A stretch of 64,000 nucleotides of DNA, from the NCBI GenBank assembly GCA_016710275.1, contig JADJXS010000001.1:3286001-3350000 (forward strand), given 5' to 3'. Position numbers and translations under genes: made by a program. This DNA comes from Phycisphaerales bacterium (GTDB lineage Bacteria; Planctomycetota; Phycisphaerae; UBA1845; Fen-1342). Positions within the stretch are counted from its first letter, which is position 1. Every line of letters begins with the position of its first letter. Below are positions 1 through 8,101 of this stretch, in pieces. The notes under the pieces were generated by a model. The model was not told where the DNA came from, did not search any database, and was given only the letters and a program-made list of their open reading frames with translations.

Positions 1-1
1 G

Positions 2-301
2 GCGCACAACGATGAACTCAACCATCACCGGCGGTACGAGCTCGCTGTCGGCCAGGACCTGCTCGGCGACTGGGTCGTGACCGTCCGCTATGGCCGGGTG
101 GGTCAGCCGCTGCGTGAGCTTCAGTTTGCCGGCCCGGACGCGGACGCGGCCCGCGCCGTCCTCCACGATCGATTGCGGCGGCGCCTGTCAGCGCCGCGGC
201 GGATCGGATGTGCCTATCGGATGGTCGGGTTCGCCGCGGAGCATGGAGCGGAACCGGGAGCCTGGCTGCCCGGTAGTGTGTTGAGAGAGATGCTATTGTG
301 A
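2..301 (+). CDS. WGR-domain-like small protein, C-terminal part (cut by window start)
   Basis: The frame is open from the first bases, so the protein begins before the window; 99 residues are visible. The pattern GDWVVTVRYGRVGQ, then ELQFAGPDADAARAVL, then a basic stretch ending IGCAYRMVG resembles the WGR fold, with the family's W-G-R replaced by Y-G-R and the usual final KxxGY approximated by IGCAY. WGR domains occur in PARP-type and small stand-alone proteins and are thought to bind nucleic acid. The gene converges on the next minus-strand gene with a 1-base gap. Two decayed relatives of its 3' end follow within 1.2 kb. Family assignment comes from motif reading only. Confidence 0.55.
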   Translation, partial: AHNDELNHHRRYELAVGQDLLGDWVVTVRYGRVGQPLRELQFAGPDADAARAVLHDRLRRRLSAPRRIGCAYRMVGFAAEHGAEPGAWLPGSVLREMLL

Positions 302-302
302 T

Positions 303-773
303 TCAGTGGCCGCGACCCGGACGCAGTCGTCCTCGTGGCGTGACGGACGGATCGGGCATGAACTCCAGCGGCGGCAGCTCGACGCACGTGAACGTCGTGT
401 GGTGCCGGCCCGCTTCGTCCAGGTGGTCGAACCGGAAGCGGCCGGTGGCCGGAATCCGGCCCGGGTTGATCTCCAGAATGGTCGGCTTGCCGGTCTTGGG
501 ACACCGGACGGCAAGGTGGCGCTGCCGGAGTTCCGCGTTCAACCAGGCGACAAAGGCCCGTTTCTCCTCGTAGGTGCCGACGGGAATCTCGGCGGCTCGG
601 GTGGCGAGTAGCGGGCCGATGACACGGAAAGACTCCTCGCGCACGACCTGCTGGACACGGTCCATTCGCTGCCGGACGGCATCGAAGCCGGTCGGACCCG
701 ATTCGAGAATCTCCCTGATCCGGTGCCGGAGCGCTTGCGTGGCGCGGTCGTCTTCCCCCGGGTGTCCTTTCAT
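303..773 (-). CDS. Hypothetical protein (156 aa)
   Basis: I do not recognise this protein. It is mostly helical and charged at the N-terminus (residues 1-60). A middle part reads like a small mixed domain with CPKTGKPTILEINPGRIP and RFRFDHLDEAGRHHTTFTCVELPP. It has no signal peptide or membrane segment. The ATG at 773 is preferred, but the frame stays open to 812 with an alternative non-ATG start. The gene lies between the WGR-like gene and a WGR remnant and points back toward the WGR-like gene. Its last codons (GRGH) fall in a short sequence that is also duplicated next to the following hypothetical, so this gene seems to have moved or been copied together with the WGR 3' end. Confidence 0.5.
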   Translation of the reverse strand: MKGHPGEDDRATQALRHRIREILESGPTGFDAVRQRMDRVQQVVREESFRVIGPLLATRAAEIPVGTYEEKRAFVAWLNAELRQRHLAVRCPKTGKPTILEINPGRIPATGRFRFDHLDEAGRHHTTFTCVELPPLEFMPDPSVTPRGRLRPGRGH

Positions 774-837
774 GTCGATCGTCAAAGTGGTACATAGAGA
801 GCTATCTAACACCTAACACACGCGCTTTGGGCGGGCA

Positions 838-877
838 AGCGGTTCCGGTCAGCGTGCTGAGAGGGATGTTGTCGTGA
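838..877 (+). pseudogene. Remnant of WGR-like gene 3' end (copy 2)
   Basis: The codons VPVSVLRGMLS followed by TGA match the last residues of the intact gene at 2-301 (LPGSVLREMLL) and of the decayed copy ending at 1454 (VPRTVLAGMLS). Only the tail survives. As in the intact copy, the stop codon is followed directly by TTCAG and GGCCGCG, which form the 3' end of a minus-strand hypothetical. Confidence 0.45.
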
Positions 878-878
878 T

Positions 879-1181
879 TCAGCGGCCGCGTTGCGGAGGG
901 CGCGGGGCGTTCTGAATCGCCCACGTCAAGGTGTCGTATATCTGCTCGTCGGTGCCCTCGATGTGGAGGGTGTCATCGTCCGTGATTCCAAGACCGGCCA
1001 ACAAACGCGTGAATCGTTCGGTGGGGACCTCTTCGTTAGGAACCACGTGGAATATGAGCATTGAATGACCCTTGCCGTCCCGGTTGAGCGATGCGCTGAA
1101 ATCGAACGGCGACAGCCCGTGCCGTTCGGCCAGTTCATTCAGCCGAGTGAATATCGCTACCTCCCAGTTGTCGGTCACCAC
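879..1181 (-). CDS. Hypothetical protein (100 aa)
   Basis: This is a small soluble protein of unknown family. It opens MVTDNWEVAIFTRLNELAERHGLSPFDFSASLN and continues with a beta-rich middle (SMLIFHVVPNEEVP) and an acidic C-terminal helix (IYDTLTWAIQNAP). There is no signal peptide or transmembrane stretch. It converges with a 1-base gap on the WGR remnant, exactly as the 303-773 gene does on the intact WGR-like gene, although the two hypotheticals share no clear sequence beyond the final few codons. Codon composition looks like the neighbours, so I treat it as expressed. Confidence 0.5.
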   Translation of the reverse strand: MVTDNWEVAIFTRLNELAERHGLSPFDFSASLNRDGKGHSMLIFHVVPNEEVPTERFTRLLAGLGITDDDTLHIEGTDEQIYDTLTWAIQNAPRPPQRGR

Positions 1182-1249
1182 CTGTCATGCCTATCGGAGC
1201 GAGTTGCGCGCTCACCTGCCTAGCACGGGCTGGCGGCAGTCGGCAAGCC

Positions 1250-1454
1250 GATTCTCGCGTTCGGCTTCCAAATGGGGCTGGCAAGTCGGATGCGGCGTAG
1301 GCTCGCGCTGTTCTGAACGATCGGTTTCGGCGGCGGCTTTCGGCACCGCGGCGGATCGGGTGTGCGTACCGGTTGGTCGGGGTTCACCGCGGAGCATGGG
1401 TCGGAGCCAGGCACGTGGGTTCCGCGCACCGTGTTGGCAGGGATGCTTTCGTGA
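1250..1454 (+). pseudogene. Decayed WGR-like gene (copy 3)
   Basis: Read in the right frames, this stretch gives LPNGAGKSDAA-stop-ARAVLNDRFRRRLSAP, then RRIGCAYRLVG, a one-base shift, and FTAEHGSEPGTWVPRTVLAGMLS before TGA. It aligns along its length with residues 45-99 of the intact protein at the window start. It carries an in-frame TAG at 1298-1300 and an extra base near 1380. It is therefore a dead paralogue, not a shadow of another gene. No intact gene overlaps it. Confidence 0.65.
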
Positions 1455-1547
1455 CTCCGCGCGCATGCCGGGCAGGGGCATTGGCATGGGCGAGTAGCCG
1501 GTAGAATGCGTCGCGATGCAACGTCTGCCCTTGGGAGCCGTGAAAGG

Positions 1548-3467
1548 ATGCCTGCCGAGCCGTCACCGGACAATGAGAGTCCCCGAAAGCTCCGGCTTGT
1601 CTCGAACGAGGCCAGGCAAACCGTTGATGCCTTTCTTCAGGCGATGGCGGAAGATCCGCTGCGATTGACGACGGGTTTCTGCCGCCTGGACAACGCATTC
1701 GATCGGCTGGACGAAGAGCACGTCGTCCCGGCCTTCATCGAGGCACTGGACGATCCCGATGCCCATCGCCGATTGGTCGCCGCTGCCGTGCTCCGCGGGT
1801 TCGCGCTGCACGATCCGGCGAGTGTGGATGACGGCAAGGCGGTCGAGAAGGCAAACGAATTGCTCATCGAGGCGCTGTGGCGCGGCGACTCGGACGTGAA
1901 GGCGGCTGCGTGCTACCTGATGGCGATCGGCGGGGCTCCGCCCGGCGCGGAGACGTTCCTCAAGGGGCTGATGCGTGACCCGGATGAACTCGTGCGCATT
2001 ATGGCTTCGGTGGCCCGGATTACCATTGCTCCCGGCAATGCCAGAGTGCTCAGCACGTTGCGGCGCGGCCTTCGCCACGAGCAACAGGCCATCGTGCTGA
2101 TGTCGGCGATCGGGCTGTTGTACGGCGAGCCGTCATCGCCCGAGGCGGTCGAGGCGCTCACGCGCATCCTGCTGAACGGCGCGCCGGACGCGCAGTACGC
2201 GGTGCTGACAGCCATCAAACGGCATGGGCCGGCTGCGGCTGGATTCAGCGGCGCGTTGCAGCAGTTGATCGCGAATCCCCGTGTGCGCCCGGATGTGCGC
2301 GGCTATGCCTGTTCGGTGCTGGGGTGGGTCACGCGCGGAACGGATGCTGCGACAGACGCGTTACTGGCGATACTGTTCGCCGACGATCCGTACCTGATCC
2401 GAGGCGCAATCATGGGGTTCGCGGAAGTCGGTCATGTGCCCGATGACGCGCTTGAACGTCTGGCCGATCTGATAGCGGCCGAGGATGAGGACGTGCGTAT
2501 CGCCGCCCTGAACGGTGTGCGAATGATGGGGCCGCGGGCAAGGCCAGTTCTGCCACGGCTGCTGGAACGAGTAGGTGTTGATACCGGCGTGCGCGTCGCG
2601 GACGGGCTGGCGGACGCGCTCGCGTCGATCGGCGCTGTCGCTGCACCAGGAATTGTTCGGCGCCTGCGTCAGGGAGACTGGCGGGAAGTACCGACGCTGG
2701 GCGTGGCGTTGACGCGCATGGGGGCCGCAGGGGCACAGGCAGTCGTGGCGGCCCTCGAAGTGGAGCGGGAAGACCATGTGCGCGGGATGCTGGTCGGGGT
2801 GCTGCGCGACATGCCGGAGTCCGCGAATGCGGCTGTCGTGCCCGCGCTGTCGTCGTTGCTTGACCGGACACGCGACGGCTTCGCTGCGAGCGTGATCGTG
2901 GCGGCCATCGGGTCGGCGGGCACGGCCGCGGTGCAGACGGTGCCATCATTGATTCGGTGTCTGCTTTCGGCAGACGATGAACTGGCTTTCCGTGTCGAGC
3001 AAATCCTGCGAAGCATCGGGCCGGCGGCGCTTCCCGCCTTGGAGGAGGCCCTGGAGACGGCGAGCAAGGAGGAGAAGCATCGGCTGGCGGGGCTTGCAGT
3101 CTCGCTGTGGGCCGCGGGAGACGGAGACTTCGAGGTGTATGAATCACTCGGCGATGACAAGGTCTGGATGCAGTTCGAGTGTGTTGCAGATCTGCTCACA
3201 GAACGTCCCATGTCGTTCAAGGCCATGGAAGTCGAGATTGGGCTGCGGCGTGAAGCGGGACAAATGAATGACGACTTCCCCGCGTCCGAGCGATCTCTCC
3301 TCGGTGCGATTGAGGCGGTTGAGAATCACCTCCGTCTCCCACACCGCATGGTAATGCGCAAGCCTGGGCGTCCCAGCAGACTCACCGACGAAGCACGCCG
3401 AATAGCCGGCGAGGTGAAGGAATACCTGCGGCGCAAACGGCTGCTTCAGCGCTCAAAAAGCGGTTGA
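1548..3467 (+). CDS. HEAT-repeat protein
   Basis: This 639-residue protein is built largely of 30-35 residue alpha-helical units with the hydrophobic and proline spacing of HEAT/PBS-lyase-type repeats (for example VPAFIEALDDPDAHRRLVAAAVLRG and ALERLADLIAAEDEDVRIAALNG). Units run from about residue 50 to 530. A non-repeat C-terminal part with a basic tail (RRKRLLQRSKSG) follows. Such solenoids act as protein-binding scaffolds; nothing shows a specific partner. An upstream ATG at 1506 is possible. I prefer 1548 because GGGAG lies 10 bases before it and the intervening residues look non-repeat and unconserved. There is no signal peptide, so it is probably cytoplasmic. Confidence 0.75.
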   Translation: MPAEPSPDNESPRKLRLVSNEARQTVDAFLQAMAEDPLRLTTGFCRLDNAFDRLDEEHVVPAFIEALDDPDAHRRLVAAAVLRGFALHDPASVDDGKAVEKANELLIEALWRGDSDVKAAACYLMAIGGAPPGAETFLKGLMRDPDELVRIMASVARITIAPGNARVLSTLRRGLRHEQQAIVLMSAIGLLYGEPSSPEAVEALTRILLNGAPDAQYAVLTAIKRHGPAAAGFSGALQQLIANPRVRPDVRGYACSVLGWVTRGTDAATDALLAILFADDPYLIRGAIMGFAEVGHVPDDALERLADLIAAEDEDVRIAALNGVRMMGPRARPVLPRLLERVGVDTGVRVADGLADALASIGAVAAPGIVRRLRQGDWREVPTLGVALTRMGAAGAQAVVAALEVEREDHVRGMLVGVLRDMPESANAAVVPALSSLLDRTRDGFAASVIVAAIGSAGTAAVQTVPSLIRCLLSADDELAFRVEQILRSIGPAALPALEEALETASKEEKHRLAGLAVSLWAAGDGDFEVYESLGDDKVWMQFECVADLLTERPMSFKAMEVEIGLRREAGQMNDDFPASERSLLGAIEAVENHLRLPHRMVMRKPGRPSRLTDEARRIAGEVKEYLRRKRLLQRSKSG

Positions 3468-3517
3468 CAGAGGATTGCAGCTGTGCCACCGGTAGCTGAG
3501 AGCAGCACCGGAGGCAC

Positions 3518-3895
3518 ATGGGGGAAGAGACCAAGACGCTACGATTCGATCCGAGGGGCATCAAGTTCCCAACCGATGCGATCACGCTCGGCCGAATGCG
3601 CGCGGAGGACCCAGCCATTTTCACAATCCAAGGGATGGGCAGGGCGCTGGCCTGGGAAATCGACGCATTACTCGTGCACAACGTGGAGTTACAGATTGCC
3701 GACCGGGCATTCGAGCTGGCGCTTGGTCGCCCTGAACCGATGGGCGACACGCGGCAGGATCAGATCGGGATGCTCAACAAGGCATACAAAGAGTACGGAC
3801 TTAGCGCAGGGATGCATCAAACGCGAGAACTAGTGCGGGACATTGAGGCCGCTGCAGTGGAACAGGCCAAACGACACAAGGGGCAGAGCCGCTAA
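3518..3895 (+). CDS. Hypothetical protein, tandem paralogue A (125 aa)
   Basis: This gene is one of two adjacent paralogues. Both open MGEE(T/A)K and FDP.GI.FP.DAITLG.MRA, and both have a central acidic helix (EIDA), a conserved stretch ending MLN(K/R)AYK, and a C-terminal helix (LVRD.E.AA.EQA). The protein is soluble and mostly helical. I recognise no family. It starts in the same context as its partner, with GGAGG then CAC before the ATG, so the upstream regulatory sequence was duplicated together with the coding part. It sits just downstream of the HEAT-repeat gene in the same direction. Confidence 0.6.
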   Translation: MGEETKTLRFDPRGIKFPTDAITLGRMRAEDPAIFTIQGMGRALAWEIDALLVHNVELQIADRAFELALGRPEPMGDTRQDQIGMLNKAYKEYGLSAGMHQTRELVRDIEAAAVEQAKRHKGQSR

Positions 3896-3918
3896 GTAAA
3901 TGGCGTCACCGGAGGCAC

Positions 3919-4299
3919 ATGGGGGAAGAGGCCAAGTCACCACGATTTGACCCGACGGGCATCAGTTTCCCGAGCGATGCGATTACGCTCGGGCAGATGC
4001 GAGCGCGGGAACCCAACCTCTTTCGACCCCATGTGCTTGACCACCTTCATGCCGATGAGATTGACGCCATTGCGACGCATAGACGGGAGCTCAGGCTTGC
4101 CGAAAAGGCATTCGCCGAAGTCCTAGGGCTGCCAGACCCGCTTCCTCGCGACGACCGGCGAAGCGTCGTCGAGATGCTCAACCGGGCGTACAAACTTTCC
4201 GGCGTGAGTTCCGGCATCCAGCAGACTTGGCAGCTCGTGCGGGACTTCGAGTCCGCCGCGGCCGAGCAGGCCCGAGGCATGGCCGGCAGGTCTCGCTGA
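3919..4299 (+). CDS. Hypothetical protein, tandem paralogue B (126 aa)
   Basis: This is the second member of the tandem pair. It keeps the N-terminal FDP.GI.FPSDAITLGQMRA block, the central EIDAIATHRREL helix and the C-terminal MLNRAYK and LVRDFESAAAEQA segments, but differs at roughly half of its positions from its neighbour. The duplication is therefore old or under diversifying selection. Twenty-three bases separate it from copy A, and CACCGGAGGCACATGGGG is repeated at the start of both. Function is unknown; both copies are intact, which argues that each is used. Confidence 0.6.
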   Translation: MGEEAKSPRFDPTGISFPSDAITLGQMRAREPNLFRPHVLDHLHADEIDAIATHRRELRLAEKAFAEVLGLPDPLPRDDRRSVVEMLNRAYKLSGVSSGIQQTWQLVRDFESAAAEQARGMAGRSR

Positions 4300-4479
4300 C
4301 GCCCGAAGCCTCCCTCCACCTGTAATCAACCCCGCCAGTCCGCTCCGCAATCCGTTTGCGGATGTTGAGCGTTTTGGCCCCCGCCCTCTAGAACCTGGCA
4401 GAAAACACGCGACCCCGCCCGACGGCCCGCCGGCGGGAGGCACGCGGCGGATGCCGGGCGGGTCAGAAGGAGCGCTGCC

Positions 4480-4644
4480 ATGCGCAAGCTCGCCATAGTG
4501 CTGGGCTGTCTGTTGTACGTCGTATCCCCGATCGACCTGGCCCCGGACTTCCTGCCGGTCCTGGGACAACTGGATGATTTCGGCGTCATTGCCCTCACCG
4601 TGCAGACGCTGCTTCGGAAGGAAGAGAGAGCAGGGAGAGCATGA
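4480..4644 (+). CDS. YkvA/DUF1232-like small membrane peptide
   Basis: This 54-residue protein contains YVVSPIDLAPDFLPVLGQLDD at residues 12-32. That is a near-perfect match to the DUF1232 (YkvA family) signature of a hydrophobic helix followed by SPIDL.PD..P..G.LDD. The family's usual context is a membrane-associated protein of unknown role. GGTCAGAAGGAG provides a ribosome site. Its stop overlaps the next start as ATGA at 4641-4644, so it is translationally coupled to the ParB-like gene and opens that operon. Confidence 0.75.
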   Translation: MRKLAIVLGCLLYVVSPIDLAPDFLPVLGQLDDFGVIALTVQTLLRKEERAGRA

Positions 4645-5474
4645 CCATGCCGGGACACGTCATACAACAGGTTCCGACGAACAAGCCTGTGTCGCCCGGC
4701 AACGTGCGGGCGCGGCTTGACGAGGAAGAGCAGGTCTCCCTGGCACAGAGCATCGCGCAGAACGGCATCCTCGTGCCGCTGCTCGGCCATTACGAAGGCG
4801 ACGCCATCATCGTGGACGACGGGCACCGCCGGCTCGATGCTGCGCGGCGCGCCGGCCTTGCGACCGTGCCGATGCTGATTGCCGAGAAGGCCCCGTCGCC
4901 GGCGGAGCGTGTGACGCTGCAACTCTTGGCGAACACCCAGCGCCAGGGCCTGAAAGTCACGGAGCACGCCCGCGCCTTGCACGATCTGATGAAGGCGACG
5001 GGCTGGTCGGCGGCGGAGGTGTCGGTGCGGCTGGGACGGCCGTCGCCCGGCACCATCTCCAAGCTGCTCTCCCTGCTCGTGCTGCCGCGCGACGTACAGG
5101 ACCTGATCGACGCGGGACGTGTGCCGATGTCGAGCGCGTACGCAATCTGCACCGTGCCGCATGCGGTGGAGCGCCAGCGGCTCATCCAGGCGGTGCTCGA
5201 AGGCCGGCTGACGCGCGACCGGCTGGTCGCTGAGACGAAGGCCGTCAAGTCGGGCCGGCCCGCTCCTCGAACGAGCACGCAGCAGCGCATCGCGCGGGAG
5301 CGCGTCGTCATCCGGCTCGGCGAGGGACGCTCGGTCGCGGTCTCCGCCCCGACGCTCACCGTCGATGCGGTGGTCAACTGGTTCATGGACCTTGCCGAGC
5401 AGCTTAGGCACGCCGGCGCCGACGGTCGGCCGCTGGCGGAGGTCGCCAGGAACATCTCGGGCAACGGCAAGTAG
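4641..5474 (+). CDS. ParB-like nuclease/HTH domain protein
   Basis: Residues 15-100 form a ParB/Sulfiredoxin-type N-terminal domain, with LAQSIAQNGILVPLLGH and the nucleotide-contacting box IIVDDGHRRLDAARRAG. It is followed by a KorB/ParB-type helix-turn-helix around 118-150 (SAAEVSVRLGRPSPGTISKLLSLL). The C-terminal 80 residues are basic and less conserved. At 277 residues it has the size of plasmid or element ParB-like proteins. No ParA partner is visible, so it may be a transcription regulator or partition-like factor of the element. The start is fixed by ATGA overlap with the YkvA-like gene. Confidence 0.8.
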   Translation: MTMPGHVIQQVPTNKPVSPGNVRARLDEEEQVSLAQSIAQNGILVPLLGHYEGDAIIVDDGHRRLDAARRAGLATVPMLIAEKAPSPAERVTLQLLANTQRQGLKVTEHARALHDLMKATGWSAAEVSVRLGRPSPGTISKLLSLLVLPRDVQDLIDAGRVPMSSAYAICTVPHAVERQRLIQAVLEGRLTRDRLVAETKAVKSGRPAPRTSTQQRIARERVVIRLGEGRSVAVSAPTLTVDAVVNWFMDLAEQLRHAGADGRPLAEVARNISGNGK

Positions 5475-5484
5475 GAGATTCATC

Positions 5485-5571
5485 ATGGAACTGATTCCCA
5501 CGTTCGTGCTGTTCATCATCGCCGCGTTGTGGAAGTCGGAAGAGGACGCCAAGCGGAAGGCGGGCAAGTAG
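5485..5571 (+). CDS. 28-residue single-helix membrane peptide
   Basis: A short frame beginning at an ATG behind AGGAG encodes a hydrophobic N-terminal helix (LIPTFVLFIIAALW) followed by a charged tail (KSEEDAKRKAGK). It fits snugly between the ParB-like gene (10-base gap) and the ATPase gene (3-base gap), so it is co-transcribed. Size and topology suggest a small membrane anchor or accessory peptide for the following ATPase, which has no membrane segment of its own. That role is inference. Confidence 0.5.
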   Translation: MELIPTFVLFIIAALWKSEEDAKRKAGK

Positions 5572-5574
5572 GCC

Positions 5575-7071
5575 ATGCTCGGACTCTTCAGAAAACGAAG
5601 GCGCGCCGCGCGCGAGCCCTCCGACCTGCTCGCGCTCCCGCTGCTGCACTGGTCGCGCGACGACGCCTGGACGCTGCGCGACGCGGTGGAAGGCGCACTC
5701 ATCCTCGGCGCGACCGGCTCGGGCAAGACGAGCGGCTCCGGCCGGCTGCTCGCCCGCACGATGCTCACCTGCGGTTTCGGCGGACTGGTGCTCACCGCCA
5801 AGGCGGACGAGCGCGCCCTGTGGGAGGGCTACTGCCGTGACACCAACCGGCTCGACGACCTCGTCGTCTTCGGCCCCGGGGAGCCGCACCGCTTCAATTT
5901 CCTCGACCACGAGATGACCCGCAAAGGCAGCGGCGCGGGACTGACCGAGAATGTGGTCAACTTGCTCTCAACAGTGCTGGAAGTGGCGGAGCGGCAGTCG
6001 GCCGGCGGCGGCGGGCGGGATGACGAAGGATACTGGAAGCGCGCCCTGCGCCAGCTCTGCCGTAACGTCGTGGACCTCCTGGCCCTGGGGCGGGGCCGCA
6101 TCGCGGTGCCGGACCTGTACCGCGTGGTCGTTTCCGCGCCCACGTCGGCGGAGCAGGTCTGCTCGGACGGGTGGAAGCAGGGTTCGGAGTGCTTCCGCTG
6201 GCTCTCGGAGGCGGACAAGCGGGACAAGTCGCCGCGTGAGCGCGCCGACTTCGAGATCGTCGCCGACTACTGGCTGCGAGAGTTCCCGTCGCTCAGCGAC
6301 AAGACGCGCAGCGTCATCGTCTCGACCTTCACGTCGCTTGTGGACGTGCTCAACCGGGGAATGCTGCGGGAGCTCTTCTGCGGCGAGACGACCATCACGC
6401 CGGAGGCCGTGCAGGACGGCAGGATCATCCTCATCGACCTGCCGGTCAAGGAGTTCGGGGAGGTCGGGCAGTTCGCGCAGGTGCTGTGGAAGTATGCCTT
6501 CCAGCGCTGCATCGAACGGCGCAGTGTGCAGGCGAATCCCCGGCCGGTGTTCTTGTGGGCGGATGAAGCGCAGCACTTCCTCACCAGCTACGACTTCCAG
6601 TTCCAGGCGACGTGCCGGTCGGCATGGGTGGCAACGGTGCTGCTCAGCCAGAACTACAGCAACTTCGTAGCGGCACTGGGCGGCAGTGAGAAGGGCCGCG
6701 TCGAGACCGACTCGCTGCTGGCCAACCTCAATACGAAGGTCTTTCACGGCAACAGCGACCCGGTGACGAACGAGTGGGCCTCGCGGCTCATCGGCCGCAC
6801 GTTGCAGTGCCGGGCGAGCGGCAATCACTCGCACGCCGCGGACGACCAGGTGAGCGCGCTGCTCGGACTCGATTGGGCGCGCGAGAACGGCACGACAAGC
6901 GGCGGCTTCTCGGAGGTCATGGAGGCGGAGGTCGAACCGCGCGAGTTCACGCGGCTGCGAACGGGCGGGCCCCCAAAGTGGATCGTGGACGGCATCGTGT
7001 TCCAGAACGGAAAGGTGTTCAACGCATCGGGCCGAAGCTGGCTCCCGGTGCAGTTCAACCAGAAGACCTAA
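5575..7071 (+). CDS. VirD4/TraG-like coupling ATPase (soluble form)
   Basis: This 498-residue P-loop ATPase has Walker A GATGSGKT at residues 45-52 and Walker B VFLWADEAQHF near 324-334, followed by a sensor-type stretch (TVLLSQNYSNF). This is the layout of TraG/TraD/VirD4 coupling proteins, which feed DNA-protein complexes into type IV secretion channels. The N-terminal membrane anchor usual in the family is missing; the protein starts directly with a basic region. The small membrane peptide just upstream or the membrane protein just downstream could supply an anchor. With no relaxase or VirB genes in view, it could serve conjugation elsewhere in the element or another DNA-translocation task. 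Confidence 0.75.
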   Translation: MLGLFRKRRRAAREPSDLLALPLLHWSRDDAWTLRDAVEGALILGATGSGKTSGSGRLLARTMLTCGFGGLVLTAKADERALWEGYCRDTNRLDDLVVFGPGEPHRFNFLDHEMTRKGSGAGLTENVVNLLSTVLEVAERQSAGGGGRDDEGYWKRALRQLCRNVVDLLALGRGRIAVPDLYRVVVSAPTSAEQVCSDGWKQGSECFRWLSEADKRDKSPRERADFEIVADYWLREFPSLSDKTRSVIVSTFTSLVDVLNRGMLRELFCGETTITPEAVQDGRIILIDLPVKEFGEVGQFAQVLWKYAFQRCIERRSVQANPRPVFLWADEAQHFLTSYDFQFQATCRSAWVATVLLSQNYSNFVAALGGSEKGRVETDSLLANLNTKVFHGNSDPVTNEWASRLIGRTLQCRASGNHSHAADDQVSALLGLDWARENGTTSGGFSEVMEAEVEPREFTRLRTGGPPKWIVDGIVFQNGKVFNASGRSWLPVQFNQKT

Positions 7072-7155
7072 GCGCCAGCGTGAAGTGAACGGCAAGGAAA
7101 GGCGGCATTGACCGCCCGTGCGGTCACTGCGCGCACGCGGACAGGAGACTTGATC

Positions 7156-7755
7156 ATGTGGCAACGGCAGGAACCGGAACCGGTCGCATCAAAGAAGGAC
7201 TTCAACAACTTCCTGGGCGTGATGACGTTCATCACCCGGACGCTCGGCGTCACGGTCGAGGTCTTCCTGCGCCGCTCGGACTCGTTCGGCGAGCGCTACT
7301 TCGGCCTCCAGGCCGCTGCGGGCACGCTGTGCATCCTCTTCTGGCCCGTCTTCTGGGAAGGCCACAGCGCCGAGCCGATGCTCGTTTACCTCGCGCTCTA
7401 CTGGCTGGCGCTGCTTGCGGCGCGGATTCGGACGAAGTCGCGCATCCGGCGCGGCGGGCCGCAGCCGCACACGCTTTACAACGGCACGCCGACGCTTGCG
7501 AAGGTCTGGAAACGCATCCCGGAGCACCGGATCAAGACGGTCATCGAGCCGCTCTACATGCTCTTCATCGCCCTGTGCGTGGCCACTATCAGCGTACCGC
7601 TTGCGGTGTACCTGGGGCTTGCGGGCATGTGCGCCGCCGCCTCGTCTGGCATGAGCGGCGCGCTCCAGCATCGCCGCTCGATGGACCTGCACGACGCCTT
7701 CGTTGAACAGCGCGACATGGCGGCCGCATTCCGCCGCATGCGCGACGGAAGGTAA
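7156..7755 (+). CDS. Integral membrane protein of the element (199 aa)
   Basis: The protein has two clusters of hydrophobic segments: about residues 52-90 (LQAAAGTLCILFWPVFW, then LVYLALYWLALLAARI) and 133-165 (LYMLFIALCVATISVPLAVYLGLAGMCAAAS). The ends are charged and probably cytoplasmic. There is no recognised domain. The ATG at 7156 follows AGGAG by seven bases and is preferred over upstream starts. The gene follows the coupling ATPase in the same direction and shares its CAGGAGAC leader motif with the next gene. It may form a membrane platform for the ATPase, by position only. Confidence 0.6.
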   Translation: MWQRQEPEPVASKKDFNNFLGVMTFITRTLGVTVEVFLRRSDSFGERYFGLQAAAGTLCILFWPVFWEGHSAEPMLVYLALYWLALLAARIRTKSRIRRGGPQPHTLYNGTPTLAKVWKRIPEHRIKTVIEPLYMLFIALCVATISVPLAVYLGLAGMCAAASSGMSGALQHRRSMDLHDAFVEQRDMAAAFRRMRDGR

Positions 7756-7782
7756 CCAACGCAATCACAGGAGACCTGAATC

Positions 7783-8082
7783 ATGGCACGTGAAGAGTCA
7801 ACGCAGAAGATCGGCGCCGGGCACGCCTCCGCCATGTTCCGCCAGGGCCTGGCGGAACTTCGGGCAGCGGCATTCCACCCTGAATCGAACGTCGCACAGC
7901 CGACGGTGTACGGCATTTACGGCACGAAGACGCCCGGCGAGGTAATGCAGGAGCGGCAGGGCGAGTCGCGCGACCCGGACGAGCAGCCGTCCATCCTCGA
8001 AGAGCGCCTCAAGCAGGCGGAGCAGCAGCGCGACGCCGACAAGGGCCGCGAACCCGAACCGCCGCAGCAGGAGCGTGATTGA
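7783..8082 (+). CDS. Hypothetical acidic protein (99 aa)
   Basis: The first half is mixed (GAGHASAMFRQGLAELRAAAF, VYGIYGTKTPGEVMQER). The second half is highly charged and low in complexity (LKQAEQQRDADKGREPEPPQQERD), probably disordered. No family is recognised. It has a good ribosome site (AGGAGACCTGAATC) nearly identical to that of the preceding gene. Its last bases overlap a possible upstream start of the J-domain gene, so it belongs to the same transcription unit. Confidence 0.55.
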   Translation: MAREESTQKIGAGHASAMFRQGLAELRAAAFHPESNVAQPTVYGIYGTKTPGEVMQERQGESRDPDEQPSILEERLKQAEQQRDADKGREPEPPQQERD

Positions 8083-8101
8083 ACGAGGAAGGGAGCCTCT
8101 T

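Noticed and set aside
7189..7764. Minus-strand frame opposite the membrane protein
   Set aside because: Arg/Glu-rich shadow of 7156-7755, with no ribosome site and no neighbours on that strand.
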